Shown: piece by piece, positions 58,037 through 64,000 of the stretch | Layout: each line of letters starts with the position of its first letter | How positions within the stretch are numbered: the first letter of the stretch is position 1 | NCBI GenBank assembly: GCA_036346275.1 | Contig: CM070730.1 | Location: 39,602,918 to 39,666,917, forward strand | Source: Otatea glauca | Lineage: Eukaryota; Streptophyta; Magnoliopsida; Poales; Poaceae | Direction of reading: 5' to 3' | Length of the DNA stretch: 64,000 nucleotides | The notes under the pieces: model-generated | Database searches by the model: none | What the model saw: only the letters and a program-made list of their open reading frames with translations | What the model was told of the DNA's origin: nothing | Program-made: the position numbers and the translations under genes

Positions 58037-58573
58037 GATCCAATCCAATCAGCACTTTCCAAAATCAACGGATGCGATCAAATCTTTCCAAAACAACGCG
58101 AAGCGATCCCGACCGCTTGATCTCGATCCAACGGCTCACGCGCTAGGGTTTCGCCGAGGAAAGAGGACCGCACGATCCGATCCAACGGTCCGCACGCTAC
58201 GCGCGCGCTGGCGGGTCAGTGGTGGGCACACAAGACAAGGTCGGGCTTCGCCCAAGATCGCTTCACCGATTTTTCAAAAGCTTTTTGAATTAAAATAATT
58301 TCCGAAATTAGATTAATTCATTTAAGGCAATTAAGATATCAGGAAAAATCCAAGAAAAATCTCATAAATACTTTGAGACATTTTGAGTTCAAATAAAATA
58401 TTTTTGGCAAAACTTCATATTAGGTTTATCTATATATAATTAGTTTTCACCAAAGGTTCAATATACTTAATTAAAATAAATTTAATTAAATTCTAGAAAA
58501 TCCAATAAGTTCAAAAAATTACCAAAATGCACATAAGTGAAACTATAGACCAAATTTGGGATGTTACAAAAGC

Positions 58574-58672
58574 ATACCATCGTCATGTAGAAAACTGTGT
58601 TGATCTGAGGTCTAAGAATCAATCATTATCATTATATGAAACATCTTATGACACTAATCAAATCCTCAAAAT
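58574..58672 (-). repeat. Angela-like Copia LTR, right piece
   Basis: ATACCATCGTCATGTAG onward aligns with 3750-3850 of the first Angela-like LTR, continuing the piece that stops at 18711. Similarity ends after AATCCTCAAAA, so about 300 bp of the LTR's 5' side is missing. Confidence 0.7.
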
Positions 58673-59950
58673 TATACAAAAATGTCTTACAAATAAAAAT
58701 AAACTGTAGCGAAAATTCAAAAGTCTTGTAGTATGCCCATACAACCACCAGGCAACTGGCATGGAGTAAATCCTAGAAAAACTCATTATTATATTCCCCG
58801 TAACCTACGTTAAATTACATGACATCTAGGTTTTCCAGTTCTTCACCTACTGAACATCAACAACAACAAGGTTGAGTACTTTTATAATCAATAAGACTTG
58901 TAGTGTATCACAAATATATAATAAATATAGGCTATGTCGATAGAAAGACTACTCAGGTTATTTTGCATATAGCAAAGTTGAACATGAATATCAAGTATTA
59001 AATTGTAGACGGCATTTAAAGAGCAATTAAGGTAATATGTAAATAACAATTATGAAAGTATGAATGTATACTCACAGCCCTCTATGATTTTGAGTATCGA
59101 ATTATCCTTTGCCAATCCCTGGCTTAACATCGAGATAAAGACATCCCAACTAATATTTCCAACTCAACTCTTTTTGAAAATATCAAAACTTCTAACTAGT
59201 ATCAGTTCACCAAGTCTCCCATAACAACGGGAACAGCTTTTCGAAAAGTTTTACACTTTGCAGTGGTGTACAGCTTTACCCATAATATATGACCAACTCT
59301 TTTGCCAAGCTATTAACACACTTCCTTTGGTGTGCGGTATTGAGATCATAACATAACCTTACATTATTTAGGCCTATCATAACATAACTGTTATATTTCC
59401 TAGGCCTAACTATGCACTAGTCCGGTGACGACAAACCCTTACTTTGGTAGCAGAAGATATTTGTACAATCACAATACGATTAATGGTTATACACCCCATT
59501 GTCCCACTTCTCCCTATAGTAAGACGTAGACCATTGTATCAACAGGTGTTATTCCCAACACCTTGGTGAGGGCACCCCTTTAACCAATCCATACTAGAAA
59601 GCCCGTACTACTTCAGCCTTCTAATGTGCAAAATTAAACCTAAGTAACTTAATAGGTTAAGGCCATCCCAGACTAGCACTTGTGGTTGTACTAATATACT
59701 TGGATTATACATACAAAACTATGTTTGGTCCTTAATCTGACCTGGGCAAGAACTCTCCTATCTACGAGCAATTCTCATGCACATCCAGCTATTGCCATAA
59801 CTCGCCCTCATCAGATCATAGTTTTATTTTCATTTTTTTAAAAATCTCATCAACATTTAATTATATATATAACATTTCTAGTTACAAAGAACAACAAGGC
59901 TGACTCCCATTTATCCCCTTTCTAAGCATGGTAAGCATGATCATTAAATA
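58673..59950 (-). repeat. Old Gypsy LTR fragment
   Basis: No gene. Blocks such as CTTTACCCATAATATATGACC, ACACACTTCCTTTGGTGTG (about 59318) and ACTTGTGGTTGTAC (about 59680) line up in order with the Gypsy-3 LTR at 42540-42830, but the rest is diverged. Minus orientation. Confidence 0.6.
59237..59248 (-). promoter_or_regulatory. Palindrome variant at the conserved LTR position
   Basis: CTTTTCGAAAAG is a perfect 12-bp palindrome next to TTTTACACTTTGCAG, the same context as in the other LTRs. The adjoining inverted repeat has decayed. Confidence 0.6.
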
Positions 59951-61320
59951 TGTTAGTTTTATGCCCTTGAGGCAATCATTTAGATGATTGTAACATGACT
60001 ATGTTTATGAATAATAATATGATTATTGGTCCAATGAATGTATATAATTGTATTGATCAACAAGTGTGTGACTTGCTTATGAAGCTCTTTACTTATTGAT
60101 GTAATTCGATAAATATCTCTGATCGGATATCATCGTATAGGACAACGATGAATAGATCAGCACATGTAGTGATCGATGATCATGCTTCATAGATCATGTG
60201 ATATGGAGATATCATCTATACATTGTGAATGCATGTTGAAGAACATGGGTTAGATAGACCCGCAATAGAACACTGCGAGAATGTTACATTCTCATGTGTC
60301 ATCAGTGTATCTCACACATAGTAGATGTATGATCCTTAGACCTAAGATTGTCATATTCCCTACATGTGTAATAGTTTTCCTTGGGGCTATCAAACACTAC
60401 TTCCTAACCGGAGAGTTATAATGTAGCTTTCATGTTTACTATAAAACGTGCAGAGGGAAGTAAGCAGTCAGGATGGAATTTACCACACCAATGAAACGGA
60501 GATATATGATAAGACCACTCATTTGATATGATTAAGGAAGTGCATGGCCATGCCGTAATTGTGGAGTCAATCACAACTTATTAATATATCACGGATACGA
60601 GAGATGGATTGAATCATCAAAGGATGACATGCTTCTCGCCTTGAGTTCAATCTTCATATGCTTGGCAAAGGGATTATTACATGAGTACTTTTGATAGGTT
60701 CTATCCGGTTTGATCATAGTATGTTTGGGAGTTGGCATACTTTGCAAGGAGCTGCTACCAACTATTGGATTGAAAAGGAGTTTTCCGAATCCATGTCCAA
60801 ACGTACGTGAACCTGCAGGGTCACACACTTAATGGGCTGGGAGCATTAATTTGGATTGGATCCGTAATTAATGGACCTCGTGGGCTTAGCACACTAATGG
60901 GCTCTGGTTTAGGGTTTCATCTCGTGGCTATATAAGGAGTGGAGGAGGGTGGGCGCAGGGTGTGCTTTTCATGGTTTAGAAGTGTTTCACCCGAAACCCT
61001 AGCCTCCTCCTCTCGCTGCCCCTACAGAGCGACCAGGTGCTTGCACACCGACGCACGACGTTCCATCCCTGGACGTGTGGACTACTGCGGTGACGCTGCT
61101 GCGACTGCAGTGTGGGAGGATGATCCACGGCGAGGCGAGGACGATCCACTCCATCAACGCAACGACTGCGGCGAGGATGATCCACTACATCGACGCGCGA
61201 AGGATTCTACTACTGCGCATCTAGTGGTAATCTAATCTATGATCCCCTTCTTGCGAGTAGCTCTCTGGTTATGCGGTAGATTTTTTTTTGTGCTAGCGTA
61301 GCATACCGCGTTCCTCTTCA
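59951..61320 (+). repeat. Copia-B family LTR, third copy
   Basis: TGTTAGTTTTATGCCC to CGTTCCTCTTCA, 1370 bp. TATATAAGG at 60930. It is more diverged by substitution than the 20933/27877 pair, so it belongs to an older insertion. The primer site TGGTATCAGATCC follows at 61322-61334. Confidence 0.85.
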
Positions 61321-61798
61321 GTGGTATCAGATCCATCTCGTATAGATTTGTGATCGGGATGTTGCACATATGATGTGTGAGGTTAGTAGATTGGATCTAT
61401 TACATGTTCAGCCGGTTCATGTGATGAATTGGTGACGGCAGTCATCGATGAGATTGATCGGCTTAGGGTTTGAGGAAAGTGCAAATCGACTCAATCTTGG
61501 GTGAGTCCGTTCATGGTACTACGTTGCCCTTACCGGTCGGGTTACCGCCATCAGTTTTCTGAAACGTAACCATATGAGACCAAGCCAATCAGATTGAGTC
61601 AAATTGGGTCAATCTAGTTGATCCATGGAAAGTGCAAACCGTTCAATCTTGCTTTGGGTGAGTCCATTCATGGTACGATGTTGCCCTTACCGGTCGGGTT
61701 ACCGCCATCAGGGTTTCTGTAACGTAACCATATGGGACCAAGCCAATCAAATTGAGTCGGATTGGGTCAATCTAGTTGATTCATGGAAAGTGCAAATT
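61321..61798 (+). repeat. Copia-B family leader fragment with tandem units
   Basis: Primer site, then sequence matching 22300-22620, with two leader units starting near 61492 and 61644. It is cut at 61798 by the next LTR, which starts within a third occurrence of GGAAAGTGCAAAT. Confidence 0.8.
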
Positions 61799-62434
61799 GT
61801 AACATCCCAAAATTTGGCTTAATTAAGTTTTTATTGTTTAAAAGTGCATTGGTGATTTTCTGGAATTTATTTGGATTTTTCTGAATTTATTTGATTTAGT
61901 TTGAAATTAAGTTTATTGCTTTTTATTCAAATTTATTTATATCTATGCAAAGTTAAAATAAAGTTTTGGCAAAAATATTTTATTTAAGTCCAGAATGTCT
62001 CAAAGTATTTTTGAGATTTTTCTTGGATTTTTCCTGATTGTTTTATTGCCTAAAATAAATAAAATGAATTTCTCGGAATTATTTTAATTGAAAACCTTTT
62101 GAAAACCTTGTGAACAGATTGGGCCTGGCCTGTGCATCGGCGCTGGTGGCCTTGTGAGCGCGCCCGCTTGGCCCATTTCGTAAACCCTAAGGCGAGTGAA
62201 ATCGCGCCGCTGGATCAAGATCGCGCGGGTGAGATCAATTGCACGTTCGGACTCAGAGAATCTTCGCCGTTGGAAAGAAATCGCGGCGGTTAGGATTAGA
62301 TCGCGGCCGCGGTGATCCCGACCGCTGGTAGCGATCGAACGGTCGGGTTGTCGCCTCCGACGCGAACTCGAATCCGTCGCCGACACGACTTCCGCCAGAA
62401 CGACCTAGGGTTCCGCTTTAGCGCGTCGCGAGGC

Positions 62435-62444
62435 TATAAATAGG
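62435..62444 (+). promoter_or_regulatory. Putative LTR TATA box
   Basis: TATAAATAGG preceded by CGCGAGGC, a clear plant TATA context. Confidence 0.6.
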
Positions 62445-62996
62445 AGGGTAGCGCCCCGAGGTTCTCCGTGAGCCGCCGCATCTTTTCGCCGAAGCGCCGC
62501 GCCGAGGAACGCTGTGGGAGCCGCCGACCGGGCCAAGTAGAACACCGGAGCCGCCACGGTTTTTGCCGAGTTCGCCACGGCTCGTCGGTTTTCGCTGCTT
62601 TTGGTCCCAGATCCGATTCACCGAGGTGTGCCGCGTCGACCACGCCACTTCTTCACGCCGGGACACGCCGAACGCCGCCGCCGAGTCTTCTTCTTCGCCT
62701 CCGGTGACTTTCTTCGCCGCCGCTTCGCCGTGAGCTTCGGTGAGTTCGTGACCATCGGATCTAGTTGAACGGAGAAGATCGAGCCACGCTGCACGCTTCG
62801 CCCGCTCGACGGATCGGGGTGTGGATGCGCGCGCGCGTCGCGCGATCGGCGGGCAACACGCGACTAATCGGGGCGAGACGCGTGGCGCCGCGGGTTTCGA
62901 GGCGCCGTCGCCGGGTTCACGGTGGACCGTGAGGAGGTCTCGTGGACTGTGTCTATGCGCCGAGGCCACGGTCGAGCTCGCTGGTTCGGTTCAGGC

Positions 62997-63015
62997 TGAC
63001 GTCACGCTGACGTCA
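62997..63015. promoter_or_regulatory. Paired TGACGTCA sites
   Basis: TGACGTCA at 62997-63004 and again at 63008-63015, separated by CGC. The tandem arrangement resembles as-1-type elements bound by TGA factors. It is the only LTR here with two. Confidence 0.5.
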
Positions 63016-64000
63016 TAAATCGCTTTTTCGTAATAAAATAAATCTGTTAATTTCGAATTTCTGATTTTCTGATTTCAGTATTTATTTTAAACTTCAAAAG
63101 GCTATATCTTTTGCATCGTAACTCGGATTTGAGTGATTCCAGTTTCTAAAAATTTGTAAAATTGATATCTATTTAATGGTGAATTTTATTTGATTTTTGG
63201 AGTTCAATTGCTCTCTGTTTTGGCATTTATTTGCTTTTCTCTTTCGGTACGCGTAGACGTTGAATTGTGCAACGCTCGAGGAAGATCCAAAGAACTCAAG
63301 AGCAAGTTCCGAACCAGATCAGGACCTATTCTAAGGCAAGTTGTGCTTTGATCATGTTGAACCCATGTTTATAAAATTGCTATGTTTGTTCTACCCTATT
63401 GCATATATTTCAAATATACAATTGTTTTAAATTAAATTGGGCGTAGCTAATATACCAGATTGATCTATATCCTACCTTGTCATTGTATGCCATGATCCAT
63501 TGTCACCCTAGATTGGTTCAATATAGTTGGTTAAAAATTATGATCAACATTGGAGGATTAGTCCGTATTAGTTGCTTAGCCATGCCACGTCATCACATGT
63601 ATCATCACCATTGATAATTAATCTTGATTAATGGAATATGGAACAATATTATGAACTTGTGTGTCATGTGGAATCACACGATGAGATTGAGTTGTTGTGG
63701 CGAGTCATGTCACGCAATGATGTTGAATTGTTGATGGCACGTGGTGCTTGGTAACCAACTGGGTGATAATAATTTAGATTGGGGCAAGTGACAAGGGGCG
63801 AGTATGCCAAGGTGGGCCCAATGGGCAGAGGGTATGTGGATGTCTTGCCCTGATCACTCTAAGGACTTAACCTTACAAGCCTTTGACCTGAGTCAATCAT
63901 GCAACCACGCGTTGTAATGGGACAGCCTAGCTGATTAATTTGTAATGTCTTAACTTGGTACTATCATTGGTGGTGTGAGTTCCCGGTCGTGTGTAATTCA

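Larger units (their letters stand above)
18712..58568 (-). mobile_element. Gypsy-2 chromovirus-type element with nested insertions and a partial extra unit
   Basis: The outer limits TGTCGGGACC at 18712 and GGGATGTTACA at 58568 are flanked by perfect AAAGC duplications (18707-18711, 58569-58573). Inside, from low to high: an LTR stub with a PBS-containing piece (18712-18842), a full LTR (18843-30312), an internal region (30313-36263) and a second full LTR (36264-58568). Each full LTR is about 3.1 kb once insertions are removed. The C-terminal integrase extension with a chromodomain-like VQWSNHSENEATWERE block indicates a chromovirus, probably Tekay/Del-like. Insertions: Copia-B, a MITE, Gypsy-P with Gypsy-3, and a solo LTR. 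Confidence 0.85.
36264..58568 (-). repeat. Gypsy-2 5' LTR, split by Gypsy-P and a solo LTR
   Basis: Pieces 36264-37729, 55279-56394 and 58042-58568 join to about 3.1 kb and pair with the 18843-30312 LTR. Insertion TSDs are ATTTA for Gypsy-P and GATCC for the solo LTR. The dyad block is at 36914-36937 and TGACGTCA at 55671. Confidence 0.85.
61799..64000 (+). repeat. Gypsy LTR (Gypsy-2-like), running off the window
   Basis: Starts TGTAACATCCCAAAATTTGG. TATAAATAGG is at 62435, a GC-rich block spans 62430-62990, two TGACGTCA sites follow, then an AT-rich part similar to the complement of the Gypsy-2 LTR (for example AAACATTTGTG-like and CACGTGGTGCTTGGT blocks near 63735). The preceding CAAAT (61794-61798) is the candidate TSD, but the other end is outside. 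Frames in 62418-62969 are shadows. Confidence 0.8.

Noticed and set aside
62418..62969. 183-codon minus-strand frame
   Set aside because: GC-rich LTR block with a plus-strand TATA box at its edge; no recognisable domain.
1..64000. CRISPR arrays, bacterial operons, tRNA or rRNA genes
   Set aside because: No regularly spaced short repeats, no ribosome-binding-site gene layout and no cloverleaf was found. The Met-tRNA matches are retroelement primer sites. The sequence is plant nuclear repeat DNA.

Overview
This window looks like repeat-dominated nuclear DNA from a grass (Poaceae, possibly near Oryza; the genus is a guess). It holds nested LTR retrotransposons, Met-tRNA primer sites, grass-type long-LTR chromovirus Gypsy elements, an Angela-type Copia LTR, a Tourist-like MITE and hAT/Helitron-like DNA elements. 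The only host-gene material recognised is debris: a CslC-like (cellulose synthase-like C) exon and fructokinase exons inside a DNA transposon. I see no intact host gene, tRNA, rRNA or CRISPR array. LTR ends were placed by their TG..CA termini and target-site duplications (TSDs).

Left part (1-17.5 kb). A minus-strand CslC-like pseudo-exon (about 400-800 and 11518-11700) is split by Copia-1 (801-11517, minus, 224-bp LTRs). Copia-1 is interrupted by an Angela-like solo LTR (2600-7127, TSD TAAAC), which contains a Gypsy solo LTR (4134-7091, TSD ATCTC). It also carries a Helitron-like repeat (8129-8490) and, in its 5' LTR, a non-autonomous hAT-like element with fructokinase exons (9701-11388, 8-bp TSD). 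Next come a second Helitron-like copy (11878-12237), a diverged Gypsy LTR region (about 12.2-15.6 kb) and a Gypsy LTR fragment holding another solo LTR (15862-17452, TSD CTAGA).

Central nest (17.5-58.7 kb). A second Angela-like LTR (17555-18711 and 58574-58672) was split by the minus-strand Gypsy-2 (18712-58568, TSD AAAGC). Gypsy-2 holds Copia-B in its 3' LTR (20933-29235), a MITE in pol (31929-32159), a solo LTR in its 5' LTR (56395-58036) and the plus-strand Gypsy-P (37730-55273, TSD ATTTA) in that same LTR. Gypsy-P contains minus-strand Gypsy-3 (41801-52455, TSD AGGAG). Insertion order can be read directly: Angela LTR, then Gypsy-2, then Gypsy-P, then Gypsy-3.

Right part (58.7-64 kb). A diverged Gypsy LTR fragment is followed by another Copia-B LTR with its primer site and leader (59951-61798), cut by a Gypsy LTR that runs off the window.

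Two observations stand out. First, a self-complementary 12-bp block recurs at the same place in five LTR lineages with different but still palindromic sequence, usually followed by a small inverted repeat that also co-varies. Second, differences between repeat copies pile up at CAG/CTG sites, often as small indels, which points to consensus error at CHG-methylated cytosines as much as to biological decay. All retroelement reading frames except part of Gypsy-P pol are broken.
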